DNA of 64,000 nt from Pseudomonadota bacterium (GCA_023433515.1 JAEZCN010000250.1:16741-80740); one strand, 5' to 3'. Shown: positions 16,235 to 28,165, counted from the stretch's first letter. The notes: generated from the letters alone by a model not told the origin. Numbers and translations: made by a program.

Positions 16235-16605
16235 CGTGTAGTTTCGGAATTCCCGTAAGTAGCTGATTAACGGCGCTGACACGGGGCATCGGACGCGACG
16301 CTGGAATGTGGCTCGCAATGCATCAAAGAAATGATGCGCGGAGGACACAACGGTTTTTTGAGAAGAAACTCAGGACTTGCTCACGGGCACGGGTACAGGC
16401 GGTAGCTGCTTAGTTTTCAACTACTGCCGGGGTCGACCAAAGCGTGAAGTAACACGCGGGCTTAGAGGTTTAGCCGGAGGCCGAAAGGTCGCCAACGTCC
16501 CAGCCGAAAGTTTTCAGTCCGTGTAACCGACACGATCGGCTGACAGCGATGGACCTAAGTCGACGACGACCAACTAACAAGCCCCGCATTGCGGGGCTTT
16601 TTTTT
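16235..16605 (+). ncRNA. Candidate structured ncRNA, about 370 nt, unknown class
   Basis: The 517-nt gap between the kinase and the hydrolase holds no plausible ORF but at least five clean hairpins in series: GCATCA-AAGAAA-TGATGC (16320-16337), TGAG-AAGAAA-CTCA (16359-16372), GGCGGTAG/CTACTGCC (16398-16428), GCGTG-AAGTAA-CACGC (16442-16457), and a compound stem CAGCCGA/TCGGCTG enclosing GTGT/ACAC (16501-16542). It ends with a textbook terminator (16581-16605). A promoter-like pair sits at 16201-16228. Purine-rich AAGAAA/AAGTAA loops recur. I compared it by eye with tmRNA, RNase P RNA, 6S and SRP RNA and found none of their signatures. It may be a trans-acting sRNA or part of kinase-regulator output. 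Confidence 0.6.
16581..16605 (+). terminator. Rho-independent terminator ending the candidate ncRNA
   Basis: GCCCCGC-ATT-GCGGGGC followed by eight T. It lies 27 nt before the next start codon, so the hydrolase downstream needs its own promoter or readthrough. Confidence 0.9.
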
Positions 16606-16632
16606 GGCCCGGATGTGGCATCGTGCGCGCCC

Positions 16633-17490
16633 ATGCCCCAGACACGACTCGCGCTTCTAGCCGCGCCGCTTCTCACCGTCCTGCTCTGCAACATTGCGCA
16701 CTCGCAGCAAGTCATCCCGCTCTGGGAGGACGGCGCACCCGGTTTCGAGTCGCGCCGTGACGAACCCGAGCAGCACAAGGACTGGTGGTACAAGAACATC
16801 CACAATCCTTCGCTGACCGTATTCGCGCCGCCCGAAGGCAAGGCGACCGGCACCGCGGTCATAGTCGCGGCGGGCGGCGGTCATCGGGAGCTGGTGTTCG
16901 ATCCGGAAGGCGTCGAGCCCGCGCAATATCTCGCAAGCCTCGGTGTCACCGCGTTCGCGCTGAAGTACCGCTTGTTCCGTGAGCCGGGATCCAGGTACAC
17001 CATCGACAACACCGCGGAGGACATCCGCCGCGCGATGCGCACCGTGCGCGCCCGCGCCGCCGAGTGGGGCATCGATCCGGATCGCATCGGCGTGATGGGC
17101 TGGTCGGCCGGTGGAGAAGTCGCGGCGCTGGTCGCCTATCCACCTGTCGGCGGAGATGCGTCGTCCGCGGATCCGATCGAGCGGGTGAGCGCACGGCCGG
17201 ATTTCCAGATCCTCATCTATCCGGGTCCACTCGGCATTCCGAAGGAAATACCGCGCGACGCCCCGCCGCTTTTTCTGCTGGGCGCGGCCGACGACGAATA
17301 CGTCGCGCAAGTCATGTTCGATCTCACGAGCAAATACCACGCGGCCGGCGCGCCCATCGAGGCGCACATCTACGCGCAGGGAAAACACGCCTTCAACATG
17401 GGTCAACGCTCGCAGTACGTGAGCATCCGCAACTGGCCGGCGCGACTCGCCGAATGGCTCGAGGATCGCGGCCTGACGAAGGCGAGGTAA
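16633..17490 (+). CDS. Secreted alpha/beta hydrolase (esterase, xylanase-type BD-FAE-like)
   Basis: A 285-residue protein with a signal peptide (ALLAAPLLTVLLCNIAHSQQ). The mature part has an HG-type oxyanion region AAGGGHRELVF, nucleophile elbow GWSAGG with Ser158, acid region LLGAADDEYV, and HAFNMG with His252, in family order. This fits the secreted carbohydrate esterase/lipase group (COG0657/Aes-like). The start at 16633 follows the signal peptide. No SD is visible, and a terminator is 27 nt upstream, so expression may rely on readthrough. The rhomboid gene follows 4 nt after its stop and is probably co-transcribed. Confidence 0.8.
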   Translation: MPQTRLALLAAPLLTVLLCNIAHSQQVIPLWEDGAPGFESRRDEPEQHKDWWYKNIHNPSLTVFAPPEGKATGTAVIVAAGGGHRELVFDPEGVEPAQYLASLGVTAFALKYRLFREPGSRYTIDNTAEDIRRAMRTVRARAAEWGIDPDRIGVMGWSAGGEVAALVAYPPVGGDASSADPIERVSARPDFQILIYPGPLGIPKEIPRDAPPLFLLGAADDEYVAQVMFDLTSKYHAAGAPIEAHIYAQGKHAFNMGQRSQYVSIRNWPARLAEWLEDRGLTKAR

Positions 17491-17494
17491 CTAC

Positions 17495-18109
17495 ATGGAA
17501 TTCGCGCTGGCGCCTGTCTCGTACACCATCCTGATCGTCACGGTCCTGGTCAGCGTGCTCGGCCTGAAGGTCGCGCCGCGCGTCATCGAACGCTGCCTGC
17601 TGCGGCCTTACTACACGGTGCGCAAGGGCGACTATTTCCCGGTGGTTGCGTGCGGCTTCGTACACGCGGATTTCACGCACCTGCTGTTCAACGGGCTGAC
17701 GCTGTATTTCTTCGGTCCGATGCTCGAATTCACGATCGGCTCGGTGCGCTTCGCGCTGCTGTATTTCGTGGCGCTCGTGATCAGCAGCCTCGGCACCGTC
17801 TACAAACACCGCGATAATCCCGACTACGCCTCGCTCGGCGCATCGGGCGCGATCCTGGGCGTGTTGTTCGCGTACATCCTCTACTACCCGACGCAGATCC
17901 TGTACCTGTACTTCGCGCTGCCGATTCCCGCGGTGGTGTTCGCTTTCGGCTATCTCGCCTACACGTGGTGGGCATCGAAGAGCGGGCGCGGGCGCATCAA
18001 TCACGACGCGCATCTCGACGGCGCATTGACCGGCCTGGTTTTCGTCACGTTGATGGATCCGGGCGCGTGGGGCCGCGCCATCGCGCAGGTTCAGCAGGCG
18101 CTGGCCTGA
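17495..18109 (+). CDS. Rhomboid family intramembrane serine protease
   Basis: A 204-residue membrane protein with six helices. The L1 loop HADFTHLLFNGLTLYFFGP, GxSG motif LGASGAILG with catalytic Ser117, and C-terminal AHLDGALTG with catalytic His173 complete the Ser/His dyad. The family cleaves membrane-tethered substrates within or near the bilayer. The gene sits just 4 nt downstream of the secreted hydrolase, a coupling that has no evident reason in function. Confidence 0.88.
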   Translation: MEFALAPVSYTILIVTVLVSVLGLKVAPRVIERCLLRPYYTVRKGDYFPVVACGFVHADFTHLLFNGLTLYFFGPMLEFTIGSVRFALLYFVALVISSLGTVYKHRDNPDYASLGASGAILGVLFAYILYYPTQILYLYFALPIPAVVFAFGYLAYTWWASKSGRGRINHDAHLDGALTGLVFVTLMDPGAWGRAIAQVQQALA

Positions 18110-18122
18110 CTACTCCCGCATC

Positions 18123-18737
18123 TCAGAACCACGAATAGTTGAACGAAACGCTGATGCGCTCGGCCTCGGTCGGGTTCGGCGCGACCTCGTGCCGCAGCCA
18201 GCTCTCGAACAACACGAGCCGGCCCTGCTCCGCGGGGATCGTCACCCAGGACTTGTTCTCGCGGCGCGCGCGCGTCTTGCGCGGCGGCGCGGCCATGAAT
18301 CGGTCGAGTCGCGGATCCTCGAATTTCAGGCCCGAACAGCCGCGCGGCGTGCGCACGTAGTATGTGCCGCTCACCGTCGCCAGCGGATGCAAATGCAGTC
18401 CGTGCACGACCTGGCGCGTCATCACGTTCACCCAGCAGTCGGTCATCGACAACTTGCGCCCCGCGAGGTCGAAGTCGAGCGCGCGCGAGAACTTGCGCAC
18501 GTGGACGTCGATGCGCCTTTCGAGCGCGGCGAAGGTCGGCGACATCTGGTGCATGCGCGCCAGCGAATTGTAGGACGTGTACCCGCCTGGATAGTTAGTA
18601 ACTGACCAGGCGCGGCCGCCACGATCCTCGATCGCGAGCTGGCGGCATTCGCGCAGCAGCCGTGAATTCAGGTCCGATGCGCCGCGCGCGAGATTCGCGG
18701 CGTATACCTGTGTAGGAAACAATGTCGTGACGGGCAT
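18123..18737 (-). CDS. 2-oxoglutarate/Fe(II)-dependent oxygenase (TIGR02466-type)
   Basis: A 204-residue cytoplasmic protein with a double-stranded beta-helix oxygenase plan: iron ligands in HLHPLATVSGTYYVRTP and ESWLRHEVAPNPTEAERISVSFNYSW (H...R for 2-oxoglutarate). It corresponds to the conserved family TIGR02466, whose substrate is unknown to me. The start is taken at ATG 18737, where the conserved N-terminus (PVTTLFPTQVYAANL) begins; an ATG at 18749 is possible and a longer in-frame extension upstream is unlikely. It is divergent from the propeller gene at 18821. Confidence 0.75.
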   Translation of the reverse strand: MPVTTLFPTQVYAANLARGASDLNSRLLRECRQLAIEDRGGRAWSVTNYPGGYTSYNSLARMHQMSPTFAALERRIDVHVRKFSRALDFDLAGRKLSMTDCWVNVMTRQVVHGLHLHPLATVSGTYYVRTPRGCSGLKFEDPRLDRFMAAPPRKTRARRENKSWVTIPAEQGRLVLFESWLRHEVAPNPTEAERISVSFNYSWF

Positions 18738-18820
18738 GCCGTGCAGCATAGTCAGGCGGGTGGCGACCCGCAAAGCGGCGCGACTATACTCCCCGTCCCT
18801 TCCACCAAGGACGTGCACGC

Positions 18821-19669
18821 ATGAAAAGAATCCTCGCTGCATTGGGCGCACTGGCGATGATCGCCGCCGCGCAGGCCCAGGCCGAAGACAAGTCTCACAA
18901 GCTCACGAAGGTCTGGGAAACCGAGGCCGCTCTCAAGGTGCCGGAGGGCGTGCGCTTCGATCCGCAACGCAAGGTGCTCTACGTCTCGAACATCGACGGC
19001 GAGCCCTGGGCGGCCGACGGCAAGGGATCGATCGGCAAGGTCGGTCTGGATGGCAAGGTCATCGCGGCCGAATGGATCACCGGCCTCGACGCGCCCAAGG
19101 GCATCGCGCAGTCGGACGACGGCAAGTCACTGTACGTGGCCGACGCCGGCGGCGTGTGGGTCATCGACATCGACGCGGGAAAGATCCAGGAGAAGATCGC
19201 GATTCCCGACGGCGTCCAGCTCAACGACATCGTGAACGACAAGGGCACGCTGTACGTGTCCGACTCGAAGGGCCGCAAGGTCTGGATCGTGAAGGACGGC
19301 AAGCCAGCCGTGTTTCTCGATGAGAAGGTGCTCAAGGGACCGAACGGCCTGTTCGTTCACGACGGCGCGCTCTACGTGCTCGACGACAACGCGCTCAACC
19401 GCGTGGAGAAGGACAAGTCTCTCACCGTGCTCGCGAAGGACATGCCGGGCGGCGTCGACGGCCTCGAGAACGTGGGCGGCGACGACTTCCTCGTGTCGGT
19501 ATGGGCTGGCGCGATCTGGTACGTACCGGCGAAAGGCGACAAACAACTGCTGTTCGACGGCAAGGCCGTCAAGACCAGCACGGCGGACATCGGTTGGGAC
19601 CCGGCCACGAAGACGGTTTACGTGCCGACCTTCTTCAAGAACACGATCATCGCGTTCAAGGTCGAGTGA
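18821..19669 (+). CDS. Periplasmic SMP-30/gluconolactonase-like six-bladed beta-propeller
   Basis: A 282-residue protein with a signal peptide ending AQAQA. The mature part is a repeated propeller: PEGVRFDPQRKVLYVSNIDG, APKGIAQSDDGKSLYVAD, QLNDIVNDKGTLYVSDSKG, GPNGLFVHDGALYVLD, TADIGWDPATKTVYVPTFF. The N-D and E-G metal-ligand-type positions (PEGVRF, LNDIV, GPNG) suggest a lactonase or metal-dependent sensor. No enzyme assignment is secure. A terminator follows. Confidence 0.75.
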   Translation: MKRILAALGALAMIAAAQAQAEDKSHKLTKVWETEAALKVPEGVRFDPQRKVLYVSNIDGEPWAADGKGSIGKVGLDGKVIAAEWITGLDAPKGIAQSDDGKSLYVADAGGVWVIDIDAGKIQEKIAIPDGVQLNDIVNDKGTLYVSDSKGRKVWIVKDGKPAVFLDEKVLKGPNGLFVHDGALYVLDDNALNRVEKDKSLTVLAKDMPGGVDGLENVGGDDFLVSVWAGAIWYVPAKGDKQLLFDGKAVKTSTADIGWDPATKTVYVPTFFKNTIIAFKVE

Positions 19670-19698
19670 ACAGTTAGTCGGGATCCGGCTGGATCGGG

Positions 19699-19729
19699 AC
19701 GGGGCGTTGCGCGAGCGGCGCCCCGTTTT
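19699..19729 (+). terminator. Terminator after the propeller gene
   Basis: GGGGCG and CGCCCC arms around a GC-rich loop, followed by GTTTTC. The T-run is short (four T), so strength is moderate. Confidence 0.65.
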
Positions 19730-19735
19730 CGTGTG

Positions 19736-19933
19736 TCAGGCCCACCACCACACGGCAGCGGCGCCGAGGGCCGCGAGCGAAATCCACAGCAACCACCTGC
19801 CGGAACCCGATGGCGCCGGATCCTCGGCTCCCGCCGTGGCCATCTGCTCGGAATCGTGCTCGCCGTCGCGCAGGTGCCGGGGCATCGCTCGACGCTCGTT
19901 CCGTGGCGCGGTCGGCTGTTCCGGAATCGGCAT
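19736..19933 (-). CDS. Small single-helix membrane protein (65 aa)
   Basis: The predicted protein has a charged N-terminal part (PEQPTAPRNERRAMPRHL) and one C-terminal membrane helix (WLLWISLAALGAAAVWWWA). The ATG at 19933 directly follows an in-frame GTG. The SD is weak. It is divergent from the hybrid kinase gene. Family unknown; tail-anchored topology is likely. Confidence 0.5.
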   Translation of the reverse strand: MPIPEQPTAPRNERRAMPRHLRDGEHDSEQMATAGAEDPAPSGSGRWLLWISLAALGAAAVWWWA

Positions 19934-20042
19934 CACTTCACTCTACTTATGCCGGCTCCGGGAGCAGTGTGACCCGCCGCACACTCCGCGCCCTCAGTAA
20001 TCGGCGCGGGTGCCGAAATTGTCATGTGGAGAGAGGAGCCGA

Positions 20043-22553
<2,511 letters not shown>

Positions 22554-23994
22554 TTCCGTTGGTCGACTCGTCGGAGTCGAACACGCAATAGAGCCCCTGC
22601 GGCTCCTGCGGCGGATCGCCGACGAAATCGTCGCCCGCCTTCCACATGAAGTCCGCATTCGAGGTGCGGCCCGCGCCGCCCCAGGCCCAGTAGTTCGATC
22701 CCGCGATCGCGTCGCCGGCCGCGGCGCGGCGCGCCACCAGCATGAAGATCCGGCCGTAAAACCTGTCGCGCCACGTGGTGGCCGCTTCGGGTGAGAACGA
22801 GCCGTCGTCGCGGTTGATGCCGAACTCCTCGAGCACGATGGGCTTTCCCATCTCGTTCGCTTCATCGATGTGCCAGTCGAGGTATTCCTGCATCTTCCGC
22901 CAGGCGCCCTCGTGCGTCCCGGCGGCGTCCTTCGGGTTGAACCATCCCCAGTTGGGCGCCCACATGTGATAGGTCAGGTAGTCGACGTTCTTCGTGGCGT
23001 GCGATTTCGTGAAGAGCGCGCGATCGCCCGCCGTACCCATCCACCCTTCGTTGCCCGTGCTCACGAGCTGCTTCGGCGCGAGTTTCTTGATGTAACCGGC
23101 CGTCTCGTCCACCCATTTCACGAACAGGTCGAAGTGTGGCTTCGCGTGCGCGTCGCTGCCCGGCCGCGGTTCGTTCGCGAGCTGCCAGGACATGATGGTC
23201 GGGTCGTCGCTGTAAAGACGGCCGTTCACGGTGTTCTTGCGGGCGATCAGTCTGGAAACGGCGGAGCGAAACGCTTCCTGCGCTTTCGGTTCGCGATAGA
23301 ACGCGGCGGAGTTGTCCATGAACGCATTCCAGTCGCCGGTGAGATCCGGATCGATCACGGAGACCGGCTTGCCGCCGAACCAGGCGACGTACTGCGACAT
23401 GCCACCCGACCACTGCCAGAAGTTGTTCAGATAGAGCACGGCTTTCATGTCGCGCTTCGCCATTTCGGCGAGCAGGAAATCCAGGCCCTGCCACAGCGTC
23501 TCGTCGAGTTCTCCCGGGCGCTGCATGACCGCGGGCGTCACGGCGCGTTTGAGGGTGCTCGACTCCGAGATGGCCAGCACGCGCAGGTTGTCCACACCCT
23601 GGGCCGCGAGCAGGTCGAGCTCCTTCGTCAGACGCGCGCGATTGCCCGTCTTGCCGGGCGATCCGAGATACATGCCGTACCACATGTTCGCGCCCGCGAA
23701 GTAGTAAGGCTTGCCATCGAGCAGGAACTGCCGGCCCTTCACGACCACGAAGCCGGATTGTTCGTCGGCGGAGGCCGCGAACCCGGCGGGAAGGATCGTG
23801 AGGACGAGTGCCAGGGAGGCCAGGATTGTTTTTGTCATGGGCGCCGAGTCTAGCCGGGCGCCAGCACCAAACACCACGCGTGAGCCCAGGTTGCGGGGAT
23901 GGTCCGTTGAGCCTCGTGTGGGTCAATGCCGCGAGTGCAGGCTCATCGCGCCGTCCGCGCTTTCATACCGGCGGCGGCAAGGCACAATGACTCC

Positions 23995-24195
23995 ATGAAT
24001 CGCACGCTCGTCGTCATCGGAGTACTGGTCGCGATCGTCGGCCTGGCGTGGAAACCGCTTTCGAAGCTGCCGCTGTTCCGGCTGCCGGGCGATTTCGTCG
24101 TGGACCGCCCCGGATTCAAGTTCTTCTTCCCGCTGACCACGATGCTGATCGTCAGCGTCGTGGTCTCGGTGATCCTCTGGCTGTTCCGCAAATGA
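23995..24195 (+). CDS. DUF2905 small membrane protein
   Basis: A 66-residue protein with two helices around a short loop: TLVVIGVLVAIVGLAWKPLS and FFFPLTTMLIVSVVVSVILWLF, with the diagnostic LPGDFVVDRPGFKFFFP between them. This matches the widespread DUF2905 family of unknown function. Confidence 0.85.
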   Translation: MNRTLVVIGVLVAIVGLAWKPLSKLPLFRLPGDFVVDRPGFKFFFPLTTMLIVSVVVSVILWLFRK

Positions 24196-24377
24196 GGTTC
24201 CCCGGACGGCCGGCCAGGACGTTCCGGGAAACTCGGTGGCTGTGATGAGCTTGTGAGGAGTTCGTTGGGAACTCGTCGGGCCGGCCGATCCGAGGTGGAT
24301 GCACCCTAACAAGTCGCGGTCGCCACGTGTATCGCGCGTGCGGGAGAACGCGCGTGCGGCGAGTTCCTACCTGGGGT

Positions 24378-25343
24378 CTACAAGCCGAGCTCTTCGAAAC
24401 GGCCGGCGTCGATCGCCGCGTTGATCGCGCGCGCGCCGCGTTCGATCGTTTCGAACTCGCCACCGGAGTGCCGCCGCAACAGGTCGAGACTCGACTCGTA
24501 GGGCTGGCAATTCGTGTCGAAGCGGCAAACGATGCGAGTCATCTCGGAACCCGGGCTGCAATCGAACCCGCGCTGGCAGGCCGCGACGAACCAGCTCGCG
24601 TCGCGGTTCGCCTCCTGCTCCGAAAGCCCGCGGATCACCGAGCTCACCGGCACGAAAACCGCTGGATCCTTCGAGGCCAGGGCCGCGCGCGCCATCTCGC
24701 GGGCACGCTCGAGCGCCCCTCCGTCCGGTGTTCCCGTCGCGCCGTTCACGAGTCGCAGGGCCCATTCCGCCTGCGCGCGCGGGTAACCGGCATTCGCCGC
24801 CGTCACCAGCCATTCGTCCAGCGCGCCGAACCGGGCGGGATCGGAGTCGCGCAGGCGTTGGCACTGGCCGTGGATCCTGCGCAGGTCCGCGTCACCGAAC
24901 TGGCTCACGACGCTCTCGTCGGCCAGGACCTCATCGAGCGGACGCTCGCGGCGGCCACCGCCGAAGCGCAGCCCGTATTCGGTCTGGCATCGGTCCAGCG
25001 CGCGGAACAAGTAATAGGCCGACGCGCCGTCGCCGCTCCGCGCCGATTCGTGGATGCCTTCGACGAACGCCAGCAGGTCGTCGGTCGCAGCGAAATTCGC
25101 TGCCATGGGATCGGGTGGCCGCAGCCGGATCGCGGTGGGCGGTGGCGTTGCGACCGGGGACGTCGCGGGCCGGGTGGTGGTTGCATCGTCCTGCGTGGAC
25201 GCCGGCACCGTGGTGGATTGCGCGTCGGCGTTCCGCGAGGCCGCGACATCGTCCACGGCCGGCGACTCCTGGCGGGTGACGACAATCACCGCCGCGCCAA
25301 CGACGGCCACGAGAGCAACGACGAGGAGACTGGTGCGCGTCAT
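24378..25343 (-). CDS. Hypothetical membrane-anchored protein (321 aa)
   Basis: An N-terminal membrane helix (SLLVVALVAVVGAAVIVVT) is followed by a Thr/Pro/Ala-rich linker and a helical, Cys-containing region (CQTEYGLRFGG, IHGQCQRLRDSD, ACQRGFDC, RIVCRFDTNC). Six cysteines in the predicted periplasmic part could form disulfides. A stretch ANAGYPRAQAEWALRLVNG resembles Sel1/TPR repeats. It appears to be a periplasmic protein of unknown role. It is flanked by noncoding gaps and stands alone. Confidence 0.7.
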   Translation of the reverse strand: MTRTSLLVVALVAVVGAAVIVVTRQESPAVDDVAASRNADAQSTTVPASTQDDATTTRPATSPVATPPPTAIRLRPPDPMAANFAATDDLLAFVEGIHESARSGDGASAYYLFRALDRCQTEYGLRFGGGRRERPLDEVLADESVVSQFGDADLRRIHGQCQRLRDSDPARFGALDEWLVTAANAGYPRAQAEWALRLVNGATGTPDGGALERAREMARAALASKDPAVFVPVSSVIRGLSEQEANRDASWFVAACQRGFDCSPGSEMTRIVCRFDTNCQPYESSLDLLRRHSGGEFETIERGARAINAAIDAGRFEELGL

Positions 25344-25404
25344 CGCGCGCAGTGTGGCGCAAGGAAGGCCGCCTTGCCTAATGGCGTGCGGCCGCGGAAG
25401 CGGG

Positions 25405-25488
25405 TTACTGGATGTAGCCGAGCAGCAGGCCGGCCGCGAGCGCGAACAACGTGGCGAAAGTCGCCGGCAGATGGAATGAGAGCTTCAC
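25405..25488 (-). CDS. Possible 27-aa single-helix peptide
   Basis: A GTG-initiated frame behind a GGGGAC stretch encodes MKLSFHLPATFATLFALAAG and seven more residues, essentially a single membrane helix. It is too short for firm support. It lies in the 319-nt gap upstream of the 24378-25343 gene, in the same direction, so it could instead be leader. Confidence 0.25.
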   Translation of the reverse strand: MKLSFHLPATFATLFALAAGLLLGYIQ

Positions 25489-25629
25489 ATCGTCCCCGAA
25501 GTTGTCGGCCCGGCGCCTCTTGCGTGCGCTTCGGGCCGCTTGTTGTTTTGAACAACCCCGAGTCTTACCCGGCTTGCGGCGGCGCGCAACGGGGACTTCC
25601 CCGAGCCCGGAGAAAGCGTGAACTTTTCC

Positions 25630-25661
25630 CGGTTGCAGATGGTGCCTGGCACCGTCGCCGG
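25630..25661. repeat. REP-like palindrome with GGTGCCTGGCACC core
   Basis: A CCGG...CCGG-bounded palindrome around GGTGCCTGGCACC (25641-25653), ending two bases before the DUF2207 gene's stop codon. A relative is at 40250-40285. Confidence 0.75.
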
Positions 25662-25662
25662 C

Positions 25663-27537
25663 TCACCAGCCGCCTCCGCCGCCACCTCCGCCTCCGCCGC
25701 CCACGCGGCCGCCGCCTCCGCCGCCGGACTTCGAGCCCGGCGCCTGCGACGAGGAGGAGATCGCGCTCGACAGCGACGAGCCGAGCCCCGACGAAAAGCT
25801 CGCGACCTTCGCGGGATTCCAGCCCGAGCCCGCGTACCACGCGGGCCGGTAGTCGGGTTCCTGGATGTCGAACACGCGCGCGAACTTCTCCGCCCAGCGC
25901 TGCTCGACGTCGAGCGCGAGCGCGGCAGGTAGATAGGTCTCGTAGACCTGCGCGGTCATCTTCGGCGGCGGCGGTCCCTGGATGCGCTTCAGGTCCTCGC
26001 CCTCCGCGACTGCGAGGTACGCCTTGAATCCGCGGATGTGATCCATCGCGCCCTGGCCGATCACGGTGGGTGCCTTGAGCAACTTGCCGAACACGCCGTT
26101 CGAGACCAGCGCGGCGATCACGGCGAGCAGCGTGAGCCAGCCCAGCGGCGTCATCAGGTACCACGTCGGCCAGAACCCCGTGGTCCCCGGCCAGATGAGG
26201 GACGACACGAGCACGGCCAGGCTCAGCAGGATGCCGAGCGCATGCCAGCCGCCGTTGATGCGGAAGAAGCTGTTCGAATACTGGCTCTTGAGCGACGAGT
26301 AATGCGCGGCGCGCGCACGGCTCACCCTGGAGTGATTCTTCTGCTCGAGCTCCAGCCGGTTGTCGTGCCGGAACAGCGCCGAATGCAGCGCGAGTTCGTC
26401 GGCCGACAAGGGCTTCTGCTCGCCGGCGGTTTCCCTCACCAACGTGTACTTGCGGCCGATGCCGAGGATGCCGTCGTTCTGCTCGATTCGCAGGTATCCC
26501 TTCACCGCGAGACTGAGCACGCTCGCGGCGAAACATTCGTCGTCGTACTTCATGCGCATCAGGTAGCGCATCGACGCCGCGGATTGTCTGTCCGGCATCT
26601 CGTACTCGGGAATGATCACGCGCCCGGGCGGATCCCGGCCGACCTTGTCCCAGACGAGGTAGTAGTAAGTCAGCAGCAGCGCGAGACCGATGAGCGCGAT
26701 CCACGCCGCGCGGTTGTCCTTGGGCAATTCGCGCTCGAGCATGGCTTCCGCGGGAGAGCTCCAGTGTCGTTGCCCCGACTCGCCCGCATCGTGGGCGTGG
26801 TCGTAACCGGGACTCGCGGCCTGTGTGGGCGTGGGCGGGAGTGCATTCTCGACCGCGGTGGTGATGAATCCCTTGGGCCACATCGCGACGATGGTGAGAC
26901 CTTCGTTCGGCCGCAAGGCGCGCGTAACCGCGAAGTGCGCGCCTTCCGCGGTCGCCTGCGCGGTGTAGTCGCGGCCTTCGTTGCGTTCCGCTCCGGTGTA
27001 CGCCTCGAGGCGCAGGTCATTTCGCGGAATCTCCGTCGGCAATTTCACCGTGGCGGTCACGCGGTCCATCGGCAGGACCCAGCCCTGCCCCGTCACGTTC
27101 CAGTAGAGCTCGTCGTGGTCGGCGAAGAAGCCCATCTGCCGGTCGGTGCGATAGTCGAGCACGTACGTGTACTCGCCGCGCGCCAACCGGACCCGCGCGC
27201 TGCCCAGATAGACGCGCATGCCGTTGCCGACCTGTTCGAGGCGCCACGGTTCGGCGGCGCCATCACGCGTGGCGGAGTCGAACGCGAAGCCGACGACGAT
27301 CCGCCGCCCGTCCTTTCCGGGGTAGATGGTCGGGAATTCGCGGTAGATGCCGCGGCGGATCTTGTCGCCCTCCGCGCGCACACGGATCGTCTCGCGCACG
27401 GCCAGCGTGCCGTCGGGCCGCACGGTGATCTCGCTGTCGAACGAGAGGATGCGTTCGTCGGCCATCGCCGGCGTCGCGCAGATCCAGGCCGCGACGGCAA
27501 GCGCAATAATTCGCGCAAGACGCATGAAATGCCTCAC
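25663..27537 (-). CDS. DUF2207 membrane protein with glycine-rich tail
   Basis: A 624-residue protein: signal peptide (ALAVAAWICATPAMA), the DUF2207 beta domain starting ILSFDSEITVRPDGTLAVRETIRV and GIYREFPTIYP, a membrane helix near residue 275, a cytoplasmic segment, two further helices (ALGILLSLAVLVSSLIWPG and LLAVIAALVSNGVFG), and a C-terminal tail of nearly pure Gly with a final Trp. The start GTG overlaps the LemA stop (GTGA), so the two are translationally coupled; an ATG four codons later is an alternative. LemA-DUF2207 pairs are common in bacteria; function is unresolved. Confidence 0.85.
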   Translation of the reverse strand: MRHFMRLARIIALAVAAWICATPAMADERILSFDSEITVRPDGTLAVRETIRVRAEGDKIRRGIYREFPTIYPGKDGRRIVVGFAFDSATRDGAAEPWRLEQVGNGMRVYLGSARVRLARGEYTYVLDYRTDRQMGFFADHDELYWNVTGQGWVLPMDRVTATVKLPTEIPRNDLRLEAYTGAERNEGRDYTAQATAEGAHFAVTRALRPNEGLTIVAMWPKGFITTAVENALPPTPTQAASPGYDHAHDAGESGQRHWSSPAEAMLERELPKDNRAAWIALIGLALLLTYYYLVWDKVGRDPPGRVIIPEYEMPDRQSAASMRYLMRMKYDDECFAASVLSLAVKGYLRIEQNDGILGIGRKYTLVRETAGEQKPLSADELALHSALFRHDNRLELEQKNHSRVSRARAAHYSSLKSQYSNSFFRINGGWHALGILLSLAVLVSSLIWPGTTGFWPTWYLMTPLGWLTLLAVIAALVSNGVFGKLLKAPTVIGQGAMDHIRGFKAYLAVAEGEDLKRIQGPPPPKMTAQVYETYLPAALALDVEQRWAEKFARVFDIQEPDYRPAWYAGSGWNPAKVASFSSGLGSSLSSAISSSSQAPGSKSGGGGGGRVGGGGGGGGGGGW

Positions 27538-28082
27538 GACAACGCGACTCCGGGCGCCTGCGCCTGTACGTCGTCCTCGAGCTCGAAGAACTCCGCCTCC
27601 TTGAAGCCGAACATCCGCGCGATCACAACGTCCGGAAATCGCTGGATGCGGTTGTTATAGAGGTTGACGGCGCCGTTGTAGAAACGGCGCGCGTACTGGA
27701 TCTGGTTCTCGGTGTCGGCGAGCTTGCGCTGCAGGTCGAGGAAGTTCTCGTTCGCCTCGAGGTCGGGATACGCCTCCACGAGCGCGACGAGGCGGTGCAT
27801 GCCGTCGCCGACGGATTTCTCCACTTCACCGCGCGGACGCGGTGACTTTTCCGCCGCTCCCTGCGCGCGCAGCTCCGCGAGGTTCGACAGCAGCGCGCGC
27901 TCGTACCCGGCGTAACCCTTCACGAGTTCGACCAGGCGGGGGATGAGCTCGTGACGGCGCAGGAGCTGCACGTCGACGTCGCTCCAGCCCTGCGCGACGC
28001 GATTGCGGTCGCGGACCAGCAGGTTGTACGACACCGCGGCCCACACGAGCGCCGCGGCGATGACAGCGAGGATGATCACCAT
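27534..28082 (-). CDS. lemA: LemA family protein
   Basis: A 182-residue protein with an N-terminal membrane helix (VIILAVIAAALVWAAVSYNLLV) and a periplasmic or cytoplasmic four-helix bundle with the family blocks RNRVAQGWSDVDVQLLRRHELIPRLVE, YPDLEANENFLDLQRKLADTEN and YNNRIQRFPDVVIARMFGFKE. It is the first gene of a two-gene unit with the DUF2207 protein. Confidence 0.92.
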   Translation of the reverse strand: MVIILAVIAAALVWAAVSYNLLVRDRNRVAQGWSDVDVQLLRRHELIPRLVELVKGYAGYERALLSNLAELRAQGAAEKSPRPRGEVEKSVGDGMHRLVALVEAYPDLEANENFLDLQRKLADTENQIQYARRFYNGAVNLYNNRIQRFPDVVIARMFGFKEAEFFELEDDVQAQAPGVALS

Positions 28083-28165
28083 TTCGACATGCTAACACCC
28101 ACGAAACGGAACGCTTCCTTCGTGCCGGTGTTTGTGAGATTACTAGCCGCGGGGGGGAATCGATC

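Noticed and set aside
16235..16605. The structured RNA as tmRNA, RNase P RNA, 6S RNA or SRP RNA
   Set aside because: No ALAA-type tag frame, no T-loop and acceptor pair of tmRNA, no GAGGAAAGTCCGGGC-type RNase P block, no 6S central bubble pairing and no SRP GGAA tetraloop pattern were found by eye.
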